From: Hymenobacter sp. 15J16-1T3B
GTDB taxonomy: Bacteria > Bacteroidota > Bacteroidia > Cytophagales > Hymenobacteraceae
Reading direction: 5' to 3'
Assembly: GCF_020711235.1 (NCBI RefSeq)
Contig: NZ_JAJFAV010000004.1
Coordinates: 372,001-436,000 of the forward strand
DNA: 64,000 bases
Shown: piece after piece, positions 57,028 through 64,000 of the stretch
How positions within the stretch are numbered: the stretch's first letter is position 1
Layout: every line of letters starts with the position of its first letter
Translations under genes and position numbers: made by a program
Notes under the pieces: model-generated
What the model saw: only the letters and a program-made list of their open reading frames with translations
Database searches by the model: none
Told to the model about the DNA's origin: nothing

Positions 57028-60000
57028 TTAGAAGGAGGCCGCCAGCTTCAGCTGGTAGGTGCGCGGGATGGGCACGTTGCCGAAGTCGATGGCCCGCAGC
57101 AGGTCCGACGAGCCGCCGGCGCTGGTTTCCGGGTCAAAGCCGTTGTAGTTGTCCCACGACACGAGGTTGCGCCCCACCAACGATACGCTCAGGCTGCTGA
57201 TGAGCGGGCTGATCTTGGGCAGCTCGTAGCTCAGGGCCGCCTCGCGCAGCTTCACGAAGGAGCCGTCGTCGATGCGAAACTCCTGGGTGTTGTAAATGGC
57301 GAAAATGTAGCCGCGGGGCAATTCGCCGCGCAGCTCCTTCTCGGCCAGGTCGCCCAGGCCCACGCCCTGCCGGGTGCGCTTGTCGGCGTTGAACACGTCC
57401 ACGCCCTGCACCGCGTCGAGCAGCAGGTGCAGGCTCAGCTTTTTGTAGCTCAGGTTGGTGCTAAACGAGCCCGTCCATTTCGGGTTGGGGTTGCCGATGA
57501 GCACGTTGGCAATGGCCGTGCCGGTGGCGTAGCTGGGCTGGCCGTTGCCTTCGCGCGCCGGCACAAAATCCACCGAGCCCACGGCTTGGTCGCGGGTGCG
57601 CTCGTCCTGCGGGAAGCCCTGCGGGGTGAGCAGCAACGAGCCGTCGGGGTTGCGGGCGTAGCCCGAGCCGTAGAACACGCCCACCGGCTGTCCGGCCAGC
57701 AAGTACACCGGCGCCCCGGCCACGTTGTCGATGGAAATAGCCTGGATGTTGCCGTTGGTGCCGGGCAGGTCCAGCACCTTGTTGCGGTTGCGGTTGTAGA
57801 GCAGCGTCACGTCCCAGCTGAAGGTGCCGGTGCGCACCGGCACGGCCGTCAGCTGCAGCTCCAGGCCCTTGTTTTCCAGGGTCGCGACGTTGTTGGTGAT
57901 GGAGGCCCCGCCGGAAGACGGCGCCAGGTTGCGGCGCACCACCAAGTCCTTGGTTTTTTGGCGGTACACCGTTGCGCCCAAGCCCAGCCGGTCGCCCAGG
58001 AAGCCCAGGTCCACGCCGCCTTCGATTTCGGCCACGCGCTCGGGGCGCACGTCGGGGTTGGCAAACTGCGAGCCGGGCAGGTAGGTGTTGCGGCCCAGGA
58101 AGCCCACCGGCTGGTACTGGTAAAACCGCTCGTAGCTGCCGATGCCGTTCAGGTTGCCGGCCTCGCCGTAGCTGGCGCGCAGCTTCAGCGCGTTAAAGGC
58201 CTTGGCGTAGTTCGCGTTTTGCCAGAACGCCAGATCCGACAGCACCAGCGAAGCGCTGACCTTGGGGTAGAGCTGGTTGGTGGAGCCCTCCGAGAACTTC
58301 GACGACCGGTCGCGGCGCACGGCCCCGGTCAGAAACGCCAGGTTGCGGTAGCCCAGCGTGCCCTGCACGTAAGCCCCGCTCAGGTCGAACTGGTCCAGGT
58401 CGTAGCCCGCCGTCACGGTGGTGCTCGACGCCCCGCTGACCGTGGCGATGAACGGCGCCAGGTTCTGGCCCTGGGTGCGGGTAATTTCCTGGCGGCTGTA
58501 CTGGTAGCTGTAGCCGGCCAGCAAGGAAAGCTTGAACGTCTCACCCAGCATCCGCTCGTAGCCCAGGTTCACGTCGGAGTTGAGCAGCAGGGCGTTGGCC
58601 AGGCCGTTGGCGGCGTAGCCGAAGGGGTAGCGCTGGGCCGGCAGGCCGGCCACCGCCTGGTAGGGGTAGGGCCGGATGTAGCTCTGGCCCACCTGCGAGT
58701 ACACGTCGGCGCCGAGCACGTAGTCCACCGAAAAGCCCTTGAACGGGTTCAGGTTCACTTGCACGTCGCCGATGGTGCGGCTCACGCGCTGGGTAAACTT
58801 CATGTCTTCGATGGTGGAGAGCGGGTTGACGCGGCTGGGCTCCACGGCCAGCAGGTCGCCCTTCACGTCGCGCTGGTTGATGTCGTAAATGTTGTTGGTG
58901 ATGTTGACCGAGTTGATCGGGCTGTAAAACACGTTGCCGTTGGCCTTTTCGTTGGCGAAGCTGTTGCTGTAAGCCAGCCCGGCCGTCACCTTGGCCCACT
59001 TCGCCAGGCGCTGGTCCACGCGGGCGCGCAGGTTGTAGCGCGTGAAGTCGGTGCCGCGGATGATGCCCTGGTTTTTCAGGTAACCGCCCGACACGTAGTA
59101 CTGCGTGCCCTCCGAGCCGCCCGTCAGCGAAACGCCGTTGTCGGTGCCGTAGCCGGTGCGGAAGATGTCGTCGAAATAGTTGTAGCGCGTCACGTCCACC
59201 AGGTTGGAGGCCAGGGTCGTGTTGGTGTTGGCCCGGTTGATGACGGTGGTCGTCACGCCCGGCTGCCCGGCCAAAGAGCCCACCGCGCTGATGGGGTAGA
59301 GACGGAAGGTGTTGAGGACCGGTCGGCCCTGGTTGTCAAGCGTGGTATAGGTATCGGCCCCGAACTGCTTGCCGTAGGTATTCACCGGCACCATGTGGCG
59401 CAACTCGTTGATGTTGAAACTGGTGTAGGCCGACACGCGCACCTGCCCGCTTTGCCCGCGCTTGGTGGTGATGAGCACCACCCCGTTGGCCGCCCGCGAG
59501 CCGTACTGCGCAGCCGCCGCCGCCCCGTTGATGACATTGATGCTGGCAATGTCGTTGGGGTTCAGGTCGGCCAGGCGGTTTTGGCCCGTGTTGGCCACGC
59601 CCACGTCGTTGGTTACCGCCAGCTGCGACACGTTCACGCTGTTGTTGCTCACGATGACGCCGTCGATGACGTACAGCGGATCGGAGGGGCCGGCCAGGGA
59701 GTGCACCCCGCGCAGGCGCACCGACAGGGAGCCCGCCGGGTCGCCGGAGTTCTGCACGATCTGCGCGCCGGGCACCTTGCCCTGCAGCGAGTTGAGCACC
59801 TGGCCCGAGCCGCTCTGCGTCAGATCTTTGGCCTGCACCGTGCTGATGGCGTTGCCCAGCTCCCGGCGGCTCACGCTCACCGTCGAGCCGATAACCACCA
59901 CGTCGTCGAGGCTCTGGCGGGCTTCCGTCAGCGCGGCGTCGGTAGTGACGGTGCCGCCGCCGGCGGGCAGCGTGAGCGGGCGGCTCAGGCTGGCGTAGCC

Positions 60001-60270
60001 GATGATGGAAAACTGCAGGGTGTAGCTGCCCGGCGCCACCTGCGCCGTGAAGCGGTAATTGCCGTCGGCGTCGGTGCTGCCGCCCTGGGTGGTGCCGCCC
60101 AGCAGCACGGTGGTGCCCGGCAGGCCCTGCCCGCGCGCGTCCGTCACGCGGCCCTGCAGCGTGTACTGCGTTTGGGCGCCCGGCTGGGCCGCCGCCTGCA
60201 AAGCCAGCACAAGGCACATCAGCAGCCAGCCCCAATGGAGCGGCCTCGCCAAAAAGTAGGTGTTGCGCAT
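57028..60270 (-). CDS. SusC/RagA family TonB-linked outer membrane transporter
   Basis: 1080 residues from MRNTYFLARPLHWG, with a signal peptide ending LQAAAQ. N-terminal carboxypeptidase-regulatory-like domain (LQGRVTDARGQGLPGTTVLL), then the TonB-box region (SLDDVVVIGSTVSVSRREL), the plug (YVIDGVIVSNNSVNVSQLAV, NPNDIASINVINGAAAAAQY, GSRAANGVVLITTKRG) and a 22-strand barrel. The partner SusD follows after 25 bases. It imports an oligomeric nutrient using TonB energy. A TAAAATCTTG-like stretch near 60317-60326 (minus) may be its promoter. The glycan specificity cannot be read from sequence. Confidence 0.95.
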   Translation of the reverse strand: MRNTYFLARPLHWGWLLMCLVLALQAAAQPGAQTQYTLQGRVTDARGQGLPGTTVLLGGTTQGGSTDADGNYRFTAQVAPGSYTLQFSIIGYASLSRPLTLPAGGGTVTTDAALTEARQSLDDVVVIGSTVSVSRRELGNAISTVQAKDLTQSGSGQVLNSLQGKVPGAQIVQNSGDPAGSLSVRLRGVHSLAGPSDPLYVIDGVIVSNNSVNVSQLAVTNDVGVANTGQNRLADLNPNDIASINVINGAAAAAQYGSRAANGVVLITTKRGQSGQVRVSAYTSFNINELRHMVPVNTYGKQFGADTYTTLDNQGRPVLNTFRLYPISAVGSLAGQPGVTTTVINRANTNTTLASNLVDVTRYNYFDDIFRTGYGTDNGVSLTGGSEGTQYYVSGGYLKNQGIIRGTDFTRYNLRARVDQRLAKWAKVTAGLAYSNSFANEKANGNVFYSPINSVNITNNIYDINQRDVKGDLLAVEPSRVNPLSTIEDMKFTQRVSRTIGDVQVNLNPFKGFSVDYVLGADVYSQVGQSYIRPYPYQAVAGLPAQRYPFGYAANGLANALLLNSDVNLGYERMLGETFKLSLLAGYSYQYSRQEITRTQGQNLAPFIATVSGASSTTVTAGYDLDQFDLSGAYVQGTLGYRNLAFLTGAVRRDRSSKFSEGSTNQLYPKVSASLVLSDLAFWQNANYAKAFNALKLRASYGEAGNLNGIGSYERFYQYQPVGFLGRNTYLPGSQFANPDVRPERVAEIEGGVDLGFLGDRLGLGATVYRQKTKDLVVRRNLAPSSGGASITNNVATLENKGLELQLTAVPVRTGTFSWDVTLLYNRNRNKVLDLPGTNGNIQAISIDNVAGAPVYLLAGQPVGVFYGSGYARNPDGSLLLTPQGFPQDERTRDQAVGSVDFVPAREGNGQPSYATGTAIANVLIGNPNPKWTGSFSTNLSYKKLSLHLLLDAVQGVDVFNADKRTRQGVGLGDLAEKELRGELPRGYIFAIYNTQEFRIDDGSFVKLREAALSYELPKISPLISSLSVSLVGRNLVSWDNYNGFDPETSAGGSSDLLRAIDFGNVPIPRTYQLKLAASF

Positions 60271-60614
60271 AGTGGGAATCGGGAAAATGGGGTGTGAAAG
60301 GAATGCCTGAATAATGTACAAGATTTTAGCAGATAAAAAATCAAATCCTGCCGCCGCAGCCTTTGCCGGAGCGCCGCCCCGTGCCGAATTCGGTGCTCCG
60401 CAGCGCGGCCAGTTGCTTGCCCGGCCTTGTCGGGGCGTTGCGGCCTGATAATCTGCCGTTGGGCCGGCCGCGGGGCCCGCGCGGCGGGTCGATTCAGCCG
60501 CCACTAAAAAGCCGGCCCGGCAGCCGGCCCGCTCCCGAAAGAACGAACCTGCAACCGGGCCGGCCGTGATTAGCGCTGTCGAGCGGGCTACTTCACATTA
60601 TCCAACAACCAACG
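60271..60614. other. Intergenic region between susC and nagB-type gene
   Basis: Holds the susC promoter (A+T rich 60300-60350) and the terminator at 60506-60530. No gene recognised. Confidence 0.6.
60506..60530 (-). terminator. Intrinsic terminator of the NagB/PIG-L gene
   Basis: On the minus strand GCCGGC, a 6-base loop, and GCCGGC are followed directly by TTTTTAG (60510-60504). It lies about 85 bases after the stop at 60615. Confidence 0.6.
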
Positions 60615-62537
60615 TTAGTACTGCCAGCGCACGAAGGCCTCGATGCCCTCGTATTCGGGCAGGCCCAGCTGGTCGTAAATTTTGGCCGTGGTGCGGTTGC
60701 GCTCCTCGGCCCGCTGCCAGAACTCGCGCTGGTCGGCCCCCGGAAACAGCGGCCGGTCTTTCTGCGACTGGTGCTTGAAGATGGCCCGGCGCTTGCGCGT
60801 GAGCTCCTGCGGCGAAAGGGGCACGGCCATTTCGATCTGGTCGATGTCCCACTCCTGCCAGGCGCCGCGGTACAGCCACACCCAGCAGTCTTGCAGCCAG
60901 TCGGTACCCTGGGCCTTCAGGCGCTGCACGGCCTGCATAATGGCCGCCAAACACACCCGGTGCGTGCCGTGCGGGTCCGACAGGTCGCCGGCGGCGTAAA
61001 TCTGCTGGGGCCGGATGCGGTTCAGCAGATCGACGGTAATCTGAATGTCTTCCTCGCCCAGCGGCTTTTTGCGCACCCGGCCGGTTTCGTAGAAGGGCAA
61101 GTCCAGGAAGTGGGCGCGGGTGTCGGGGTCGAGGCCGGCGTAGCGGCAAGCGGCCTTGGCCTCGCCGCGGCGGATGAGCCCCTTGATCTGCTGCACCTCC
61201 GGCGTATCGACCTGCCCGGGCGCCTTGCTGCGCAACGACTCGGCCACGCGCTGGTACATCTGCTCGGCGGGCTGCTCGCCGGGCAAGCGCAGGGCTTGGT
61301 CGTAGTCGGCCACGAAGTCGGCGAAGCGGATGGCCTCGTCGTCGAACACGGCGATGTTGCCGGAGGTCTGGTAGGCCACGTGCACCTCGTGGCCCTGGTC
61401 GACGAGGCGCAGCAGGGTGCCGCCCATCGAAATGACGTCGTCGTCGGGGTGAGGGGAGAAGATGAGCACGCGCTTAGGGAAGGGCGCGGCGCGCTCCGGG
61501 CGGCTCGTGTCGTCGGCGTTGGGCTTGCCGCCGGGCCAGCCGGTGATGGTGTGCTGCAGTTCGTTGAACACGCGGATGTTGATGCCATAGGCCTGCGTGT
61601 CGGACGTAGCCAGCAGGTCGGAGAGGCCGTTTTCGTTGTAGTCCGCGTCGGTGAGCTTGAGAATGGGTTTTTGCAGGGTGCGCGCCAGCCAGGTCACGGC
61701 CTTGCGCACGGTGGCCGCGTCCTGCCAGTTGCTGCTCAGGCCGGCCAGCCAGGGCGTTTTGCGGCGCGTCAGCTCGGCGGCGGCCGCGTCGTCGAGCACC
61801 ACCTGCACGGCCGGGTGCTGCTGCAGGTAAGTGGCCGGCACCGAGTCGGTCGGCTCGCCTTCCACGGTGCGCTTCACCACGGCGGCCTTGCCTTCGCCCC
61901 AGGCCATCATAATGATCTGGCGCGCGTCGAGGATGGAGCCCACGCCCATCGTGAGGGCCCGGCGCGGCACGTTTTCCTCGCCGTAAAAGTCCGAGGCCGC
62001 GTCGGTGCGGGTGATGTGGTCGAGGGTAATCAGGCGGGTGCGCGACTGGGCGCCGGAGCCGGGCTCGTTGAAGCCGATGTGGCCGGTGCGCCCGATGCCG
62101 AGCAGCTGCAAATCGATACCGCCGGCCTCGCGGATCTGCTCTTCGTAGCGGCGGCAGTACTCGTTCACGTCCTCGGGCCGCACGGTGCCGTCGGGAATGT
62201 GCACGCTGCCGGCCGGGATGTCGATGTGGTCGAACAAGTACTCGTGCATGAAGCGCACGTAGCTCTGCAAGGAGTCCGGCGCCATCGGAAAGTACTCGTC
62301 GAGGTTGAAGGAAACGACGTTCCGGAAGCTCAGCCCTTCCTCGCGGTGCAGGCGCACCAGTTCCTCGTAGACGCGGGTGGGGGTGGAGCCGGTAGCCAGC
62401 CCGAGCACGGCCGGGCGGCCGGCCGCGGCTCGCTCGCGGATCAGGTCGGCAATCTGCCGGGCCACGGCTACGGAGGCTTGTTCGGAATCGGGGTAAACCT
62501 GGACGGGGACGCGCTCGGCGCTGGCGACGGGGTGCAT
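60615..62537 (-). CDS. nagB: Glucosamine-6-phosphate deaminase fused to PIG-L family deacetylase
   Basis: 640 residues from MHPVASAERVPV. Residues ~1-300 are NagB: LGLATGSTPTRVYEELVRLH, VVSFNLDEYFPM, LLGIGRTGHIGFNEPGSG, EGKAAVVKRTVEGE. Residues ~370-640 form a PIG-L/LmbE-type domain: VLIFSPHPDDDVISMGG with the zinc motif PHPDDD, and DPHGTHRVCLAA. This fused form is a known Bacteroidota type of glucosamine-6-phosphate deaminase. It converts glucosamine-6-phosphate to fructose-6-phosphate and ammonia; the second domain may first remove N-acetyl groups. A TACCTTGG box (62573-62580, minus) lies 35 bases before the start. Confidence 0.92.
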   Translation of the reverse strand: MHPVASAERVPVQVYPDSEQASVAVARQIADLIRERAAAGRPAVLGLATGSTPTRVYEELVRLHREEGLSFRNVVSFNLDEYFPMAPDSLQSYVRFMHEYLFDHIDIPAGSVHIPDGTVRPEDVNEYCRRYEEQIREAGGIDLQLLGIGRTGHIGFNEPGSGAQSRTRLITLDHITRTDAASDFYGEENVPRRALTMGVGSILDARQIIMMAWGEGKAAVVKRTVEGEPTDSVPATYLQQHPAVQVVLDDAAAAELTRRKTPWLAGLSSNWQDAATVRKAVTWLARTLQKPILKLTDADYNENGLSDLLATSDTQAYGINIRVFNELQHTITGWPGGKPNADDTSRPERAAPFPKRVLIFSPHPDDDVISMGGTLLRLVDQGHEVHVAYQTSGNIAVFDDEAIRFADFVADYDQALRLPGEQPAEQMYQRVAESLRSKAPGQVDTPEVQQIKGLIRRGEAKAACRYAGLDPDTRAHFLDLPFYETGRVRKKPLGEEDIQITVDLLNRIRPQQIYAAGDLSDPHGTHRVCLAAIMQAVQRLKAQGTDWLQDCWVWLYRGAWQEWDIDQIEMAVPLSPQELTRKRRAIFKHQSQKDRPLFPGADQREFWQRAEERNRTTAKIYDQLGLPEYEGIEAFVRWQY

Positions 62538-62572
62538 AGCGGGCTGGGGGTTGGAAAGTGGGAGGGGAGCCG

Positions 62573-62580
62573 CCAAGGTA
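62573..62580 (-). promoter_or_regulatory. -7-like box TACCTTGG upstream of the NagB/PIG-L gene
   Basis: On the minus strand TACCTTGG ends 35 bases before the ATG at 62537 and differs from TAnnTTTG at one base. Confidence 0.4.
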
Positions 62581-62821
62581 GCGGCTTTTGCCAGGGGCTG
62601 TCAACTTGTACCCAGCAAAGTTTCGCCGCGGGTGTTACCTTGACTTATCATGAAGGTCCGGTTAACTTTAATCCCGCTTTAAAGCCATTTGGCGCCGGGT
62701 TTCGGCGCTACACCGGGTACTTAAGACGGCAACAGCAGCCTGATTCATCGCTGATTTCCCCTATATGTCAGTCTTTTGCCCGGATTTCTTCAATTGCCCT
62801 CCCTCAGCCTGAATTTGTATC

Positions 62822-62847
62822 CACGCGCGGCTATATAGCCGCGCGTG
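62822..62847. promoter_or_regulatory. 26-bp perfect palindrome upstream of the second susC
   Basis: 13-base arms meet without a loop: CACGCGCGGCTAT then ATAGCCGCGCGTG. It is 42 bases before the susC ATG at 62890, in the position of a regulator site or of a leader hairpin. Confidence 0.55.
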
Positions 62848-62889
62848 TACTGTCTTGGCCCCTTTTCTCCCACTCTTTTCCCTATTTCA

Positions 62890-64000
62890 ATGACAAAACT
62901 TCTATGGTCCTTAGCCCTGCCCGGCCTCGTGCTGGCGCAGCCGGCGCTGGCCCAGCAAACGCGCACCGTGACGGGCACCGTCACGGCCGCCGCCGACCGC
63001 GCCCCGCTGCCCGGGGTGAACGTGGTGGTGAAGGGCGGCACGACCGGCACGCAGACCGGCCCCGACGGCCGCTTCTCGCTGCAGGTGCCCGAGGGCGCCA
63101 CCCTCGTGTTTAGCTTTATCGGCTACGGCTCAGTGGAGCGCGCCGTGGGCGCCGACAACACCTTCGACGTGGCCCTAACGGCCGACGCCAAAAGCCTCGA
63201 TGAGGTGGTGGTGACGGCCTTCGGCATCAAGCAGGAGCGCCGCGAGGTAAACTACGCCGCCCAGCAAGTCACCAGCAAAGACATTATCGAGTCGCGCCAG
63301 CCCAACGTGGTCAACGCCCTGCAGGGCAAGGTGGCGGGCGTGCAGATTACCTCCGCCGGCGGCGCGCCCGGCGAAGGCGCCAGCATCGTCATCCGCGGCG
63401 GCTCCTCGCTCGACGGCAACAACCAGCCTTTGTTCGTCATCGACGGCATCATCATGGACAACTCGTCCTTCGTGGAGTCGACGGCGCCGGGCGGGGGCTC
63501 GGGCTTCAACGGCGTGCTGGGCCGCTCCACGGCCAGCCAGAACCGCGCCGGTGACCTGAACCCGGAGGACATTGCCTCCATCACCGTGCTGAAAGGCCCG
63601 GCCGCCGCGGCCCTTTACGGCCTGCGCGCCGGCAACGGGGCCATCATCATCACCACCAAGAAGGGGCAGAGCGGGCGCACCAGCATCAGCTACCGCACCC
63701 AGTTTTCGGTGGACGAAGTGAGCCGCCTGCCCAAGCTGCAAAACCAGTACAAGCAAGGTACCGGCGGCATCTTCGACCCCACCACGCGCCTCTCCTTCGG
63801 GCCGCGCTTCGGGGCCGACGAGACGGTGTACAACAACGTGGAGGACTTCTTCCAGAAAGGCCACGCTTGGCAGCACTACCTGACCATGTCGGGCGGCTCG
63901 GAAAAGGCCACCTTCCTGGTCTCGGCCTCGCGCGTGGACCAGACCGGCGTGGCGCCCACCAGCCAGTACGACAAGTCGACGGTGCGCCTCTCGGGCACGG
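62890..64000 (+). CDS. SusC/RagA family TonB-linked transporter, N-terminal part (runs off window)
   Basis: 370 codons are open to the window end. The signal peptide is MTKLLWSLALPGLVLAQPALAQ in part, then a carboxypeptidase-regulatory-like domain (TRTVTGTVTAAADRAPLPGV), TonB-box region (DEVVVTAFGIKQERREVNY) and plug (FVIDGIIMDNSSFVES, NPEDIASITVLKGPAAAALY, GLRAGNGAIIITTKKGQ). The rest of the plug and the barrel lie beyond base 64000. It differs from the transporter at 57028, so at least two SusC systems are here. Its SusD should lie downstream of the window. The start is preceded by a 26-bp palindrome. Confidence 0.93.
   Translation, partial: MTKLLWSLALPGLVLAQPALAQQTRTVTGTVTAAADRAPLPGVNVVVKGGTTGTQTGPDGRFSLQVPEGATLVFSFIGYGSVERAVGADNTFDVALTADAKSLDEVVVTAFGIKQERREVNYAAQQVTSKDIIESRQPNVVNALQGKVAGVQITSAGGAPGEGASIVIRGGSSLDGNNQPLFVIDGIIMDNSSFVESTAPGGGSGFNGVLGRSTASQNRAGDLNPEDIASITVLKGPAAAALYGLRAGNGAIIITTKKGQSGRTSISYRTQFSVDEVSRLPKLQNQYKQGTGGIFDPTTRLSFGPRFGADETVYNNVEDFFQKGHAWQHYLTMSGGSEKATFLVSASRVDQTGVAPTSQYDKSTVRLSGT

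Larger units (their letters stand above)
62538..62889. other. Divergent intergenic region before the second susC
   Basis: Contains promoters for the NagB/PIG-L gene (minus) and the second SusC (plus), and the perfect palindrome at 62822-62847. Mixed composition, no gene. Confidence 0.55.

Noticed and set aside
56947-60297. Plus-strand open frame of 1116 codons
   Set aside because: Antisense to SusC for nearly its whole length; no recognisable domain, His/Gln/Val-rich as expected of a shadow frame.
60771-63113. Plus-strand open frame of 780 codons reaching into the second susC
   Set aside because: Antisense to the NagB/PIG-L gene and out of frame with the clear SusC start at 62890.

Overview
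The window is high-GC DNA that looks like a Bacteroidota chromosome, most likely Hymenobacter or a close relative in Cytophagales. The grounds are SusC/SusD outer-membrane pairs, several proteins with type IX secretion (T9SS) C-terminal sorting domains, near-absence of Shine-Dalgarno sequences, and upstream boxes of the Bacteroidota -7 type (TAnnTTTG). Genus is inferred from protein style and composition only. No rRNA, tRNA, CRISPR array, phage gene or transposase gene was seen.

Layout. (1) 1-12000: the end of a T9SS cargo protein, a DinB protein, a GH13 lipoprotein, three acyltransferase-3 paralogues with the decayed remnant of a second GH13 gene between them, and an operon of a secreted GH31 enzyme with two small membrane proteins. 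(2) 12200-19600: a secreted beta-rich protein, a BamA-like barrel, YceI, gamma-glutamyltransferase and an OmpA/PD40 lattice protein. (3) 19750-26600: an arsenosugar-type cluster with ArsS, an SDR, an NAD-dependent epimerase, a TIGR04283-like glycosyltransferase and a BamA-like barrel on the minus strand, diverging from DUF547 and ArsM. (4) 27500-34200: alpha-glucan metabolism with a branching enzyme, a degenerate GT4-like protein and a second GH31 enzyme. (5) 34400-40800: hydrolase, T9SS protein, rhomboid protease, three small disordered hydrophilic proteins, a beta-lactamase-fold serine hydrolase and a VanX-type dipeptidase. (6) 40900-52300: CE15 glucuronoyl esterase, a GH3/beta-lactamase fusion, a DUF2059 protein, a lipoprotein, an FG-GAP protein and an acyl-CoA ligase. 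(7) 52600-64000: two HGSNAT-like (DUF5009) membrane acetyltransferases behind a small coupled gene, a SusD/SusC pair, a glucosamine-6-phosphate deaminase/PIG-L fusion, and the start of a second SusC.

Themes. Polysaccharide and amino-sugar handling dominates: GH13, two GH31, GlgB, GH3, CE15, SusC/D, NagB-PIG-L and HGSNAT-like proteins. The arsenosugar cluster is the clearest dedicated pathway. A second layer of structure is non-coding: nearly every convergent gene junction holds a long palindrome or a dispersed, MITE/REP-like inverted-repeat element. At least three sequence families are present, two of them with two copies in the window.
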